DNA from: RGIG8244 sp045592785 | GTDB taxonomy: Bacteria > Verrucomicrobiota > Lentisphaeria > Victivallales > UBA1829 | Direction of reading: 5' to 3' | Length of the DNA: 64,000 nt | Assembly (NCBI GenBank): GCA_045592785.1 | Contig: JAZNVL010000048.1 | Span: 1-64,000 of the forward strand | Shown: positions 8,166 through 17,307 of the stretch, in pieces | How the letters are laid out: every line of letters starts with the position of its first letter | Numbering within the stretch: position 1 is the first letter of the stretch | Translations under genes and position numbers: made by a program | The notes under the pieces: model-generated | Told to the model about the DNA's origin: nothing | Seen by the model: only the letters and a program-made list of their open reading frames with translations | Databases searched by the model: none

Positions 8166-11100
8166 TTACTGTTTTACTGCGATAGCGATACGGCAGGCGT
8201 GTCCATTGACATCGGTTTCCGGCGCTTCGGTGTTTTCTGTTTTGATTTCATCGGTGAGTGTTTCGTTGCAGATATAGTCGTTGAATGCTGTGACAGCACT
8301 TGCGACTTCGTCATCTGCCTGAATGGAAACGATGATGTGGTCCGCCACATCCATATTGTTTTCTTTGCGCATGTTCTGGATCTTGCTGACGATTTCGCGT
8401 GCAAGACCTTCCTGAATGAGAGCTTCATCCAGCGCGGTATCGAGAGCCACGGTGACGCCGTCTCCGGCGGCAACGCAGATCCCCGGTTTTTCATCACGGA
8501 CCACCACGATGTCTTCTGCTGTGAGATCGACAGCGGTTTCCTCATCCACAGTGAGGTGATATGCCTGTCCGCCGAGGATATCCGCGATATCGGCGGAGGA
8601 GAGCTTGGTGATGAGTGCGGCGGCAGCTTTCATCTTGGGACCGAGACGTCCGCCCAGTTTCTTGAAGTTTGCTTTTGCGGAGAGATGCACCAGTTCTTCT
8701 TCCCGGGCGAGGATCTCCACTTTCCGCACGTTGAGTTCTTCCGCGATCAGCGATTCGGATTTCGCCAGAAGTTCCCGGACTTCCGGATCGATGGAGACCA
8801 CGATGGCGCGGGCGAGAGGCTGACGGACTTTCAGCGATCTCTGGGTGCGCAGGAAACGTCCCAGGGAGACGGCCTGACGTGCCAGTTCCATCTGACGTTC
8901 CAGGGAGGGATCTCTGGTGATGGTTCCGGTCGCGGGGAAGTCGCAGAGGTGAACGGATTCCGCCATGCCTTCGTTACGGAGAGAACGATAGATCTCTTCG
9001 GTGAGGTACGGGATAAACGGGGCGGCCGTTTTTGCGAATGTGATCAGGACATAATAAAGTGTGGCATACGCTTCGGCTTTATCGGTATCGTTTTCACTCT
9101 TCCAGAAACGGCGGCGGCTGAGGCGGATGTACCAGTTGGTCAGGTCTTCCACGAATGCTTCGAACCGTTTTGCGGCGCGCTGGAGGTGATATTCATCCAT
9201 TGCGGTCCGGACTTCTGCGATCATATCTTCCATGGAGGAAAGGATCCAGCGGTCGAGCGCATTGGAACAGTTTGCCGGGGGCTGGGGTTCGCCGTTTGCG
9301 GGCTTCCAGTCATCCAGATTGGCGTACGTCATGAAGAAGTTGAAGCTGTTCCAGATGGGGAGCATGACGGAACGCATCACTTCTTTGATCCCGTCTTCGG
9401 AGAATTTCAAGTCTTCGGCACGGACCACCTGGGATTCCAACAGGAAGAGACGAAGCGCGTCTGCGCCGTACTGGTGTACGATATCCATGGGGTCGGGATA
9501 GTTTTTCAGGCGTTTGGACATTTTCTGTCCGTTTTCCGCGAGGATGAGGCCGTTGACCACCACGTTGCGTGCCGGGGGCTTATCGAAGAGAGCCGCGGCA
9601 AGGACCACGAGGGTGTAGAACCAGCCGCGTGTCTGGTCAAGACCTTCTGCGATGAAGTCGGCGGGGAACACGCTTTCGAAGTGATCTTTGTCTTCGAAGG
9701 GGTAGTGTTTCTGTGCGTAGGGCATGGATCCGGATTCGAACCAGCAGTCCAGGACTTCGGGTACACGTTTGAGGATGGCGCCGGATTTGGATTTGATTTC
9801 CAGCTTATCCATGAAGTGTTTGTGAATATCGGTGATCTTTTCGCCGGTGAGTTCTTCCAGTTCGGCGACGGATCCGATACAGATGGCTTCGCCGGTTTCT
9901 TCATTGCGCCAGATGGGGAGCGGGCAACCCCAGTAACGGTTGCGGCTGACAGCCCAGTCTCTGGCGTTTTCCAGCCATTTGCCGAAACGTCCGTCCTTGA
10001 TGTGAGAGGGGACCCATGACATCTGAGCGTTGGCGCGGAGCATTTTTTCTTTGATGGGATCGATCTTGACGAACCATGTGGAAACGGCTTTATAGATGAG
10101 GGGTGAATCATCGCGCCAGCAGTGCGGATAATTGTGTTTGACGGTACCGCGATGGACCAGTTTGCCTTCTTCTTTCAACCGCTGCATGATGTCTTTATCC
10201 GCATCCTTGACGAACCGTCCGGCGTATTCCGGGATTTCGTTGGTGAACTTACATTCCGCATCGATGGGGCAGACCGCGGGGATGCCGTTTGCTTTTCCGG
10301 CGGCGGCGTCTTCTTCCCCGAATCCGGGAGCGATATGAACAACGCCGGTCCCGTCTTCAATGCTGACGTAATCGGCATTGATCACGCGGAAAGCGCCTTC
10401 CTGCGCAAGATTTTCGAAGTAGGGGAACAGGGGTTCGTAATGAAGTCCGGCGAGTTGAGAACCTTTGAACCGATCCACGATCCCGGGGAGTTCTTTGCCG
10501 TAATATGCGCTCAAACGGGCTTCTGCCATGATGTAGAAGACGCCGTTATCGGCGACCTTGACGTAGTCGATATCGGGTCCGGCGGCGAGCGCTGTGTTGG
10601 AGGGCAGGGTCCAGGGGGTGGTGGTCCACGCCAGAACGTAAGTATTTTCCTGCTCTTTGAGTTTGAACCGGATGGTGATGGCGGGATCGGTGACTTCGGC
10701 ATAGCCCTGATTGGCTTCGAAGTTGGAAAGCGGGGTACAGCATCTGGAGCAGTAGGGGAGGATCTTGTAACCTTCGTAAACGAGTCCCATATCCCAGAGA
10801 CGTTTGAAGATGTGCCAGATGGATTCCATGTAATTGAGGTCCATGGTCCGGTACCCGTTTTTGAAATCGACCCAGCGCCCCATACGGCGCACGATGCGTT
10901 CCCATTCATTGGTGTACCGCAGAACGATACCGCGACATGCTTCGTTGAACTTATCCACGCCGTAGTCTTCGATTTCGCGTTTCCCGGAAAGTTTCAGGAT
11001 CTTTTCCATTTCGTATTCCACAGGGAGACCGTGACAGTCCCAGCCGAAGGTACGTTCGCAATACTTTCCGCGCATGGTCTGATACCGGGGAATCACGTCT

Positions 11101-11294
11101 TTGATGGTACCTGCCAGCAGGTGACCGTAATGGGGGAGTCCGGTGGCAAAGGGAGGACCGTCATAGAAAATGAATTCAGGACATCCCTTTCTTGCTGCCA
11201 CAGATTTGTTGAAGAGGTCGTTTTCTTCCCAGAAGCGGAGAGTCGCTTCTTCCATTTTCGGGAATTCGGATTGTTGTGATACTGCTTTGAACAT
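8166..11294 (-). CDS. ileS: Isoleucyl-tRNA synthetase
   Basis: 1042-residue class Ia synthetase that charges tRNA-Ile and edits misactivated valine. HIGH motif as HYGH at 55-58 within PPFATGLPHYGH, KMSKR at about 591-595, editing (CP1) domain between them, WGCPLPIW at about 450, and the anticodon-binding domain with LSRRRFW near 720. The length and the absence of a C-terminal zinc-binding CxxC pair resemble the long, eukaryote-like/type 2 IleRS clade that is often mupirocin-resistant; that subclass call is inference. It follows a small membrane-protein gene by 39 bases and precedes the coiled-coil protein by 19. Confidence 0.97.
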   Translation of the reverse strand: MFKAVSQQSEFPKMEEATLRFWEENDLFNKSVAARKGCPEFIFYDGPPFATGLPHYGHLLAGTIKDVIPRYQTMRGKYCERTFGWDCHGLPVEYEMEKILKLSGKREIEDYGVDKFNEACRGIVLRYTNEWERIVRRMGRWVDFKNGYRTMDLNYMESIWHIFKRLWDMGLVYEGYKILPYCSRCCTPLSNFEANQGYAEVTDPAITIRFKLKEQENTYVLAWTTTPWTLPSNTALAAGPDIDYVKVADNGVFYIMAEARLSAYYGKELPGIVDRFKGSQLAGLHYEPLFPYFENLAQEGAFRVINADYVSIEDGTGVVHIAPGFGEEDAAAGKANGIPAVCPIDAECKFTNEIPEYAGRFVKDADKDIMQRLKEEGKLVHRGTVKHNYPHCWRDDSPLIYKAVSTWFVKIDPIKEKMLRANAQMSWVPSHIKDGRFGKWLENARDWAVSRNRYWGCPLPIWRNEETGEAICIGSVAELEELTGEKITDIHKHFMDKLEIKSKSGAILKRVPEVLDCWFESGSMPYAQKHYPFEDKDHFESVFPADFIAEGLDQTRGWFYTLVVLAAALFDKPPARNVVVNGLILAENGQKMSKRLKNYPDPMDIVHQYGADALRLFLLESQVVRAEDLKFSEDGIKEVMRSVMLPIWNSFNFFMTYANLDDWKPANGEPQPPANCSNALDRWILSSMEDMIAEVRTAMDEYHLQRAAKRFEAFVEDLTNWYIRLSRRRFWKSENDTDKAEAYATLYYVLITFAKTAAPFIPYLTEEIYRSLRNEGMAESVHLCDFPATGTITRDPSLERQMELARQAVSLGRFLRTQRSLKVRQPLARAIVVSIDPEVRELLAKSESLIAEELNVRKVEILAREEELVHLSAKANFKKLGGRLGPKMKAAAALITKLSSADIADILGGQAYHLTVDEETAVDLTAEDIVVVRDEKPGICVAAGDGVTVALDTALDEALIQEGLAREIVSKIQNMRKENNMDVADHIIVSIQADDEVASAVTAFNDYICNETLTDEIKTENTEAPETDVNGHACRIAIAVKQ

Positions 11295-11333
11295 AATGCT
11301 TGCCTGTTCCTGTTGTATGTAATTGGTTCGTTA

Positions 11334-11957
11334 TTATGCTTCCACGATTTCCATGCCGGTGATCCGCGCATAGGGGAACCGGAGGACGGGTCCGGCGGCT
11401 CCGTTTTCATCTGCCAGTTGAAGTATGACGACCTGATCCATGATGGACTGAATGGAGATGACATAGAATTGCTGTCCGTCATCCAGTGTGCAGAGGAAGG
11501 GACCTGCGGGTGTTCCATCGGCATTGAATGCGATCCGTTCCATGCGGCTTTTCGACCAGAGCGTGGGATCTGCATCTTCCATCTGTCTCTGTTCTTCTTT
11601 TGCGGCGATCTCTGCCTGCTTTTGTGCCTGGATCTCAGCTTCCTTGCGGAGTTTTGCCGCATCTTTGTTGCGTTTCATATCAACCTGACTTCCTTCGACC
11701 GGTTTGAGGATCGCCAGCAGAAGCGCCGGATAGATAAAGGGGAGGATAAGCCCGATCCAGAGATGTTTATGCGGTCTGTATCCGCGCAGTTCTGCGATAT
11801 CCGCAGCCCAGACACCGGAAAACATCCAGAGCAGAATCACGAAAAAGAGTCCGATCAGCAATCCGACCGGCAGATCCAGGGGCAGTGAAACGAGTGCGGA
11901 AACCCAATCACTCACACATAAAAAGAGGTTTTTCAACCCGCCAAACAGTACATCCAT
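11334..11957 (-). CDS. Membrane protein of unknown function
   Basis: 207 residues. Two membrane segments (about 28-48, GLLIGLFFVILLWMFSGVW, and about 67-85, LWIGLILPFIYPALLLAIL) are joined by a short loop with two His residues. A basic, Ala/Glu/Gln-rich coiled coil (about 95-130) follows, then a compact C-terminal domain of about 75 residues rich in beta-strand pattern. The start is supported by GGAG 8 bases upstream and by a promoter beyond it. It is the first gene of the ileS transcript. I do not recognise a family. Confidence 0.75.
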   Translation of the reverse strand: MDVLFGGLKNLFLCVSDWVSALVSLPLDLPVGLLIGLFFVILLWMFSGVWAADIAELRGYRPHKHLWIGLILPFIYPALLLAILKPVEGSQVDMKRNKDAAKLRKEAEIQAQKQAEIAAKEEQRQMEDADPTLWSKSRMERIAFNADGTPAGPFLCTLDDGQQFYVISIQSIMDQVVILQLADENGAAGPVLRFPYARITGMEIVEA

Positions 11958-11993
11958 GTCTACATTCTCCGTTTAAAATAATATAATTAATAG

Positions 11994-12022
11994 AATATAG
12001 CACAGTTTCCCGAATTTACGAA
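11994..12022 (-). promoter_or_regulatory. Promoter of the membrane protein-ileS-trpS transcript
   Basis: On the minus strand TTCGTA (12017-12022), 17 bases, TATATT (11994-11999), 37 bases before the start codon. The -35 is weak. The rest of the 220-base gap up to 12177 is A/T-rich and shows no gene. Confidence 0.45.
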
Positions 12023-12177
12023 CTTTTTTTGAAAAAATTTTCACTTTTTAAACAGAAAATGTCTGATTATCCCAAGATTTCCACCATTTGTCCGCAAAAT
12101 GAAAAAAAACAGCAAAAAACGCACCGCCGGGAAAAACGTCCCGACAGTGTCGTTCCGGTGTTCCGAAAGGGCTCCGG

Positions 12178-14496
12178 TCAGCAGTATTGCTCCATGAGTT
12201 CCGCCACCCGCGCGATCGTTTGCGGGAGTTGTTTGTACGCGGCATCAAAATCGGGCGCAAATTCCTTCAACGGAGTCGCGAAGAAGTGATCCGACGGCGC
12301 ATTGACTTCCTTTTCATCGAAAACAAAGGTCTCATCTGCCCGGTTACCCGCGTTGATCTCTTTGGTGATCCGGTCTTTCAGGATCCGGAATTCCGGGAAA
12401 TAACATGCGGGGAAGAGTTCGGCGATCATGGTCCGGCAATAGCCATTGTTGGCATTGCCCTTGAGCGTGTGTTCAAATGCCGGGTTGGTCTCCTGTTTCC
12501 GCTGAAGATCCAGCAGGGATTCCCAGAGCGAGAAGTCCTTGTGCGCGGAAACGACGGCATGGAGCAGATGTACCACCTCAAAGAGTGCATCCAGACGACG
12601 GAGGATCTCTGTTCCGTTGTCATCGGTATTCTTCCGCCACTGTTCCATGCGGAGCGCAATATCGCACGCCAGGAAATTACCCAGACGGACCGTTGCCGTT
12701 CTTGCCAGGTCGATGGCATCCCGTTTGAGGAAATCATCGGCATCATTCCAGTTGAGCGAAGCCAGGATGCGCATGGATTCGGGCGCGGAATGAAGTCCAT
12801 TGATCCAACGGTCATACATCTGTTTGGCTTTGGAGAGTGTTCTGGCATCAAATGCACGCATCAGCGGGACACCGGAAGTCAGCGGTTTGTAGACGAAATC
12901 GGGGTAACAATCGGAATGGCGGCAATTTTCCCAATCCCGGAACCAGGTGGTCCCCCAGGATCCTTCGCGGATCAGCGGGAGCATGGTCTGCCAGGCGGCG
13001 GAAATGGTTTCGCGCTGCATGCGGTATCTTTTTCTGCAGAACTGTTTGAGGAAGTCTTTGATGGCAATGTGTTCCGGACGCCATGAATTGGCGGCATGAT
13101 ATTCCAGCATCAGGGTATCGGCATGGGATTGTTCGGGCCACATGATCATTCCGATACACAGCGGATCTTTTACTGCTTCGGCAAGTCTCTGCTCAATGAC
13201 GGGGTAATTCCCCCTGACTTCATTGGAGGCTTCCAATGCCTGAAAGATCCCGAAGATCCAGCGGAAATTGTGATCGGTGAGCCATTTGGTGAAGTTGTTT
13301 TCACTGGCAGTATCGGACGTGTAATCGAGGAGGATCGTGTTCGCCGGATTCAGCGTACGGAGGAGTTCCGGGACTTCTTCGGAATCCCAGAAGCACTGGA
13401 AATCCCAGGATGCCAGGAGGAGCGGGGCATTGGGGTATTCCTTATGGACCCGGTTTTCGATCCGGCGATAGGCATAGAGTTTCAGTTCCTGATTCCGTTT
13501 CCGGTCTGGATAGCAGACGCGTTCCGCCAGCCCGATGGTGTGGAAGAGTTCCGGGGAACCGTATTCTTTGATATGGGTCTGGGTCAGTTTGAAATAATTG
13601 TCCATATTTTTATCCTGACAGATATCCCATACCAGCCCGGTCTGTTCCCGGTAGTTTTTGTTTGCCTGGGGAACGAATCCGGGTTTGACGGCATCCAGAA
13701 ACGCCTGGGGCGTACGGCTGTACCAGTGTGTCATGGTCCCGCAGTCTTCCGGGTGCATCAGACCGCGTTTTCTGCCGTAGGAAAGGATCTCTTTCCGGAG
13801 TTGTCCGCGGTATTCCAGAGACCAGAAAAGGTTCCGGTCGTCGTAGGAACGGTCGATGGCTTCGGGGATCGGCTCCCACTTTTTGGGGTACGGCACGATA
13901 TCGGGGAATGTTTTCTGGAAGATATCGTCGATCCCGATCCGGAGCATGTAAAGATTGAACCGTTTTTTCAGAAGCCAGTCCAGTTCTTTCTTCCAGTCAT
14001 CCAGATCCCAGTGTTCCGCCTGGAACCGGGTCAGACTGCGGTGTGCGAAATAACGAAGTCCGCGGTATTGAAAACGGGAGGATTCCGCGCGATCAATGTC
14101 TTCCATCGGGAGAGACTCCGCCTTCGGAATGATGTCGCCATCCCAGAAATAACTGCATCCCCCGTACGTTTCAAAGTAGTCATAAACGGCATAGAAAAGG
14201 GCACGGGTGTTCCCTCCGACAAGGAACAGGATCCTGCGGTCATTCTCTTTGATGGAGTACAGATGATAATCATCGGTACCGTACCGGATGCGGAACGCGG
14301 GGACCTTGGCTTCCATGATCATTTTGTGGGTGAACACGTTTTCATCATCGCCGCCGATGACCACAAGATCGCAATCATCTTCGGCTTCGGTGATGAGTGC
14401 GGGCGTCACATCCGTGATCTGACGGTAAAGGGAGGCGAACACATTGGCAGCTTCCTGACAGTGTTCTCTCCCCGCAGGATATACAATTTTCAGCAT
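12178..14496 (-). CDS. GH89-like alpha-N-acetylglucosaminidase, intracellular
   Basis: 772 residues without a signal peptide. The N-terminal ~130 residues have the alpha/beta fold pattern found before NAGLU and alpha-glucuronidase barrels (LVVIGGDDEN, GGNTRALFYAVYDYFE, YFWDGDIIPK). From about residue 143 the YRGLRYFAHRSLTRFQ stretch, WKKELDWLLKKRFNLYMLRIG and later WDFQCFWDSEEVP follow the layout of GH89 enzymes. These remove terminal alpha-linked GlcNAc, for example from heparan sulfate or mucin. Helical C-terminal region about 480-772. It follows the GH20 gene by 12 bases, an obvious two-gene operon for amino-sugar oligosaccharides. I could not confirm the catalytic glutamates, so the substrate is inferred. 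Confidence 0.75.
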   Translation of the reverse strand: MLKIVYPAGREHCQEAANVFASLYRQITDVTPALITEAEDDCDLVVIGGDDENVFTHKMIMEAKVPAFRIRYGTDDYHLYSIKENDRRILFLVGGNTRALFYAVYDYFETYGGCSYFWDGDIIPKAESLPMEDIDRAESSRFQYRGLRYFAHRSLTRFQAEHWDLDDWKKELDWLLKKRFNLYMLRIGIDDIFQKTFPDIVPYPKKWEPIPEAIDRSYDDRNLFWSLEYRGQLRKEILSYGRKRGLMHPEDCGTMTHWYSRTPQAFLDAVKPGFVPQANKNYREQTGLVWDICQDKNMDNYFKLTQTHIKEYGSPELFHTIGLAERVCYPDRKRNQELKLYAYRRIENRVHKEYPNAPLLLASWDFQCFWDSEEVPELLRTLNPANTILLDYTSDTASENNFTKWLTDHNFRWIFGIFQALEASNEVRGNYPVIEQRLAEAVKDPLCIGMIMWPEQSHADTLMLEYHAANSWRPEHIAIKDFLKQFCRKRYRMQRETISAAWQTMLPLIREGSWGTTWFRDWENCRHSDCYPDFVYKPLTSGVPLMRAFDARTLSKAKQMYDRWINGLHSAPESMRILASLNWNDADDFLKRDAIDLARTATVRLGNFLACDIALRMEQWRKNTDDNGTEILRRLDALFEVVHLLHAVVSAHKDFSLWESLLDLQRKQETNPAFEHTLKGNANNGYCRTMIAELFPACYFPEFRILKDRITKEINAGNRADETFVFDEKEVNAPSDHFFATPLKEFAPDFDAAYKQLPQTIARVAELMEQYC

Positions 14497-14508
14497 GATA
14501 ACCTCGTA

Positions 14509-16005
14509 TTATGCTGTTACTTCCGGTGTGTTGAAAATACTGATCTGATATTGCGTGGATCCGGTCTGCACATATTCGGTCACGTTCATATCCCAGTTGA
14601 TCTGCCGGATATGATGATCCGCCGTGGCAACGTAATTGATCCCTTTGAGCCACTGATAATCCCGTGTCCATGCGGCAAGTGCACCGTGGAGATATTCGTT
14701 GATGAAACTGCATCCGTGATTGATATGCCAGGTGGTCATGAGGTAACCGTAGAGTTTTTCCCGTGCCGCCATTCTTCCCAGAGAAAGACTGCCTTCCGTA
14801 TGGTTCCAGGGGCATACGACAACATCGAATCCGCAATCCCGGAAGTATTTGCTGGTGTTCCAGTCGGAATCGGTCTGCCCTTCTTTCAGCGGCAGACCAT
14901 ATTGCCAGTCACAGATGATGACATCCTGCGGAAGTTTTTCCAGAAGGTGGCTTTCTTCATCACTCCAATGAGCGATATACCCTTTGAAATCCCGGTGCGG
15001 ATCGTTACAGTTGATCAGCATATCGTGCCACATCATGATCCGGGCACCGCGTTCCGCAAACAGATCACGGAAATATTTGATATGATCCGCAACAACGGCA
15101 TCCCGGTCAACGTTACGGCAGGCTGCGCAGGAGAATGCGTTGTATGCTTCGTCACAGCCCACATGGAAATAAGGGGGACATTCGAAAAATTCATAAAGTT
15201 CCGTCACCAGATCTGTGAGCAGCGGGCGGAGATTGGGGTTGGTCAGACACCACGCCCATCCATCCGGCTCGAAATAAGACTGGTATTCCGGGTGCAGATC
15301 CAGGATAGCATGTTTTGCGGAGTAAACACGCGACCAGGATGCGTGCCCGTAGAGATTGATCTGGGGGATCATGAGCAGTCCCAGTTCTTTTGCCAGAGAG
15401 AGCAGACGTTTGAATTCCGCCTTGGGAACTTTCTTTTCCGCCCAGCAGAAATCGGGGTGACTGTCATAAGGGAATACGCCCCAGGGTTCCAGTACGATGG
15501 CGTTGTATTTGTAATAAGCCGCCATACGGATCTGACGTTCGATCTCGAAGGCAGGCGTTTCCGGGAACCAGCAGATGTGTGCGCCGCGGAACGGGACCGC
15601 GGGTGCATCGTCGATCTCACAGGCGATGAGAACGTATTCCGTGAAAATGGCAACGCCCCGTTCCGTTTCCGCCAGCTGACGGATCGTTTTCAAAGCATTG
15701 CGGACTCCGGCGATGTCACCGGCTTCGATCCGGCACACGGTTTCCGAAACATGTAAACGGTATCCTTCCGCCGCGATTTCCGCCCCGCCGTTCTCCCGTT
15801 GGAGATTTGCCTCCATGCGGAAATATTGCCGGAAGTCCTTCTGAAATACATTTTCTGCTGATTCCAACGATTCGGGAATTACCAGCTGAATGGTGCATCC
15901 GTTTTTGATGTGGAAGAATTCTCCGTCCCGCAATTCGACTTTGTTGGGAAGCGGAACCAAACGTTGTTTCAAAAGGTTATTGGACCGTTCAGTAATCATT
16001 TTCAA
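14509..16005 (-). CDS. GH20-family beta-N-acetylhexosaminidase-like enzyme
   Basis: 498 residues, no signal peptide. N-terminal GH20b-like alpha/beta domain at about 1-125 (LVPLPNKVELRDGEF, IRQLAE), then a TIM barrel with the GH20 catalytic signature HVGCDEAY at 281-288 (Asp285 and Glu286 being the assisting and acid/base pair). It probably removes terminal beta-linked GlcNAc or GalNAc by substrate-assisted catalysis, in the cytoplasm. AAGGAG lies upstream of the ATG and a strong promoter starts the GH20-GH89 operon. The LacI gene sits upstream in the same orientation. Confidence 0.85.
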   Translation of the reverse strand: MKMITERSNNLLKQRLVPLPNKVELRDGEFFHIKNGCTIQLVIPESLESAENVFQKDFRQYFRMEANLQRENGGAEIAAEGYRLHVSETVCRIEAGDIAGVRNALKTIRQLAETERGVAIFTEYVLIACEIDDAPAVPFRGAHICWFPETPAFEIERQIRMAAYYKYNAIVLEPWGVFPYDSHPDFCWAEKKVPKAEFKRLLSLAKELGLLMIPQINLYGHASWSRVYSAKHAILDLHPEYQSYFEPDGWAWCLTNPNLRPLLTDLVTELYEFFECPPYFHVGCDEAYNAFSCAACRNVDRDAVVADHIKYFRDLFAERGARIMMWHDMLINCNDPHRDFKGYIAHWSDEESHLLEKLPQDVIICDWQYGLPLKEGQTDSDWNTSKYFRDCGFDVVVCPWNHTEGSLSLGRMAAREKLYGYLMTTWHINHGCSFINEYLHGALAAWTRDYQWLKGINYVATADHHIRQINWDMNVTEYVQTGSTQYQISIFNTPEVTA

Positions 16006-16034
16006 CTCCTTGTGTTGTGAAATTTGTTGAAAAT

Positions 16035-16063
16035 AATATAGCGTCGGGAAAAGTGATATGCAA
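16035..16063 (-). promoter_or_regulatory. Promoter of the GH20-GH89 operon
   Basis: On the minus strand TTGCAT (16058-16063), 17 bases, TATATT (16035-16040). The -35 sits inside TGAT-TGCAT-ATCA, a short inverted repeat that could bind the neighbouring LacI protein. A CGATTATTTT direct repeat (16073, 16094; 21 bases apart) lies just upstream. Confidence 0.7.
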
Positions 16064-16102
16064 TCATAAAAACGATTATTTTTTTATGAATACCGATTAT
16101 TT

Positions 16103-17128
16103 TCAGCCGATCTGCGCGGTGGAGTCGCGGACGATCAGTTTCCGTTTCACACGGTAGATCTTCCGGGGGGAATCCGGTTGTTCCATACGGGTCAGCAAAG
16201 CTGTGACCAGACGTTCCGCCAGCGGGTCGTCGGGGTTTTCGCCGAATGTGGTGAGACTGGGGATCAGGGCATTGGTGATGGGCGTATTGTCACATCCGGT
16301 GATACTCAGATCCCGCGGCAGGACATAACCCCGGCTGGTGATCTCGTGCATGAAATATGCAGCCTGGGTATCGGTATTGAATACGAACGCGCTGGGCCGT
16401 TCTTTGAAGGATTCGAATTTGTCCGCTGCATATTTTGCGAATTCCTGCAACGATTCCCGGTGTATCGTGTCGGTTTTCGGCAGCATTGGGAAGATCCATT
16501 CCGTGGAAAGCCCCCGCGATGCCAGTTCCCCCGCAAAACGGGCGGTCAAATGCTCAAAATATTCCCCGTGTAAGACCGGGAACGAGTAGGCGATCCGACG
16601 GTGTCCCAAATCGTACAAATGCTGGATGACCTGGGTGAAAATATCTTCCCCGTCGAAGCAGACCAGATCAAATCTGGGGTCTTTCGTGATGAGTGAGACC
16701 ACGGGACAGGTGATGTTATCCGGGATCAGGCGCGGTTCCACGGTGATGATCCCCGAAGGACAGCGGCACAGAATACTTTCCGTCGCCTGTTTCTGATAAT
16801 TTTCATTCTGCCAGAATGCAAAAGATGCCAGATAGCCATACCGCTCCAGGATCGGACCCAGTGCCCCGACCAGATGACTGTAAATGTTGTTCATCGGCGC
16901 AGGAAGCAGGATCCCGATGGAGGAACTGCGCCCGCTGCGCAATTCATGTGCCGCCAGATTTCTGCGGTAACCCAATCGCTTCGCAGCTTCGATGATCTTC
17001 GCCGCAGTGGCATCGCCGATCCGCCGTTCCTTGCTTTTGCCGCTGAGAACAGCCGAGACCGCAGTCTGGCTGACGCCTGCCGCCTGTGCGATGTCTTTCG
17101 TTGTGATCATTTTATTGTCGTTTGCCAT
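16103..17128 (-). CDS. LacI-family transcriptional regulator
   Basis: 341 residues. N-terminal LacI-type helix-turn-helix at about 8-35 (TTKDIAQAAGVSQTAVSAVL) and hinge helix near 55-62 (LAAHELRSGRSSSIGILLP). A periplasmic-binding-protein fold follows from about 65 for an effector sugar (SITGCDNTPITNALIPSLTTF near the end is characteristic). It lies between the intracellular GH20/GH89 genes and the divergent exported-protein genes, and likely controls both. Its own promoter overlaps the shared intergenic region, suggesting autoregulation. The effector is unknown; an amino-sugar oligosaccharide would fit. Confidence 0.93.
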   Translation of the reverse strand: MANDNKMITTKDIAQAAGVSQTAVSAVLSGKSKERRIGDATAAKIIEAAKRLGYRRNLAAHELRSGRSSSIGILLPAPMNNIYSHLVGALGPILERYGYLASFAFWQNENYQKQATESILCRCPSGIITVEPRLIPDNITCPVVSLITKDPRFDLVCFDGEDIFTQVIQHLYDLGHRRIAYSFPVLHGEYFEHLTARFAGELASRGLSTEWIFPMLPKTDTIHRESLQEFAKYAADKFESFKERPSAFVFNTDTQAAYFMHEITSRGYVLPRDLSITGCDNTPITNALIPSLTTFGENPDDPLAERLVTALLTRMEQPDSPRKIYRVKRKLIVRDSTAQIG

Positions 17129-17174
17129 GTTTTTTTCCTTTGTCCAAAAAAAAAGAGCGCGGGTCTGTACTCAT

Positions 17175-17202
17175 ATTATAACCGTTTCCCGCAAAAATGC
17201 AA
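17175..17202 (-). promoter_or_regulatory. Promoter of the LacI regulator
   Basis: On the minus strand TTGCAT (17197-17202), 16 bases, perfect TATAAT (17175-17180). The sequence around the -35 (TGATTGCAT) repeats the one at the GH20 promoter. Confidence 0.7.
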
Positions 17203-17242
17203 TCAAAAACAAGAAAAAAATCGAAAAAAAGTTGTATTTTAC

Positions 17243-17271
17243 TTGCATTTCAAAATGCACTGTGTTATATT
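17243..17271 (+). promoter_or_regulatory. Promoter of the exported-protein operon with palindromic operator in the spacer
   Basis: TTGCAT (17243-17248), 17 bases, TATATT (17266-17271). A perfect inverted repeat TGCATTT-CA-AAATGCA (17244-17259) fills the start of the spacer, a position where a bound repressor would block RNA polymerase. Likely LacI-family operator. Confidence 0.7.
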
Positions 17272-17307
17272 GCTGTAACGATTGAGCTATAACGAAAGGT
17301 TTTGCCT

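Noticed and set aside
5816..8185. 789-codon open frame on the plus strand opposite the coiled-coil gene
   Set aside because: Codes a Phe/Leu/Gly-rich nonsense string mirroring the Lys/Glu/Ala repeats of the true minus-strand gene; no ribosome site or family pattern.
8199..10019. 606-codon plus-strand frame opposite ileS
   Set aside because: Antisense shadow of a clear synthetase gene; composition rich in Phe/Asp/His as expected for a reversed frame.
11958..12177. Small gene in the 220-base gap before the GH89 gene's end
   Set aside because: Short frames are A/T-rich, lack ribosome sites, and the longest overlaps the GH89 coding end.
15001..15010. ATCGTTACAG inside the GH20 gene as a regulator site
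   Set aside because: It encodes Asn-Cys-Asn-Asp codons in a conserved protein stretch; likely chance.
13096..15756. 886-codon plus-strand frame across the GH89 and GH20 genes
   Set aside because: Spans two well supported minus-strand genes and their junction; no domain pattern of its own.
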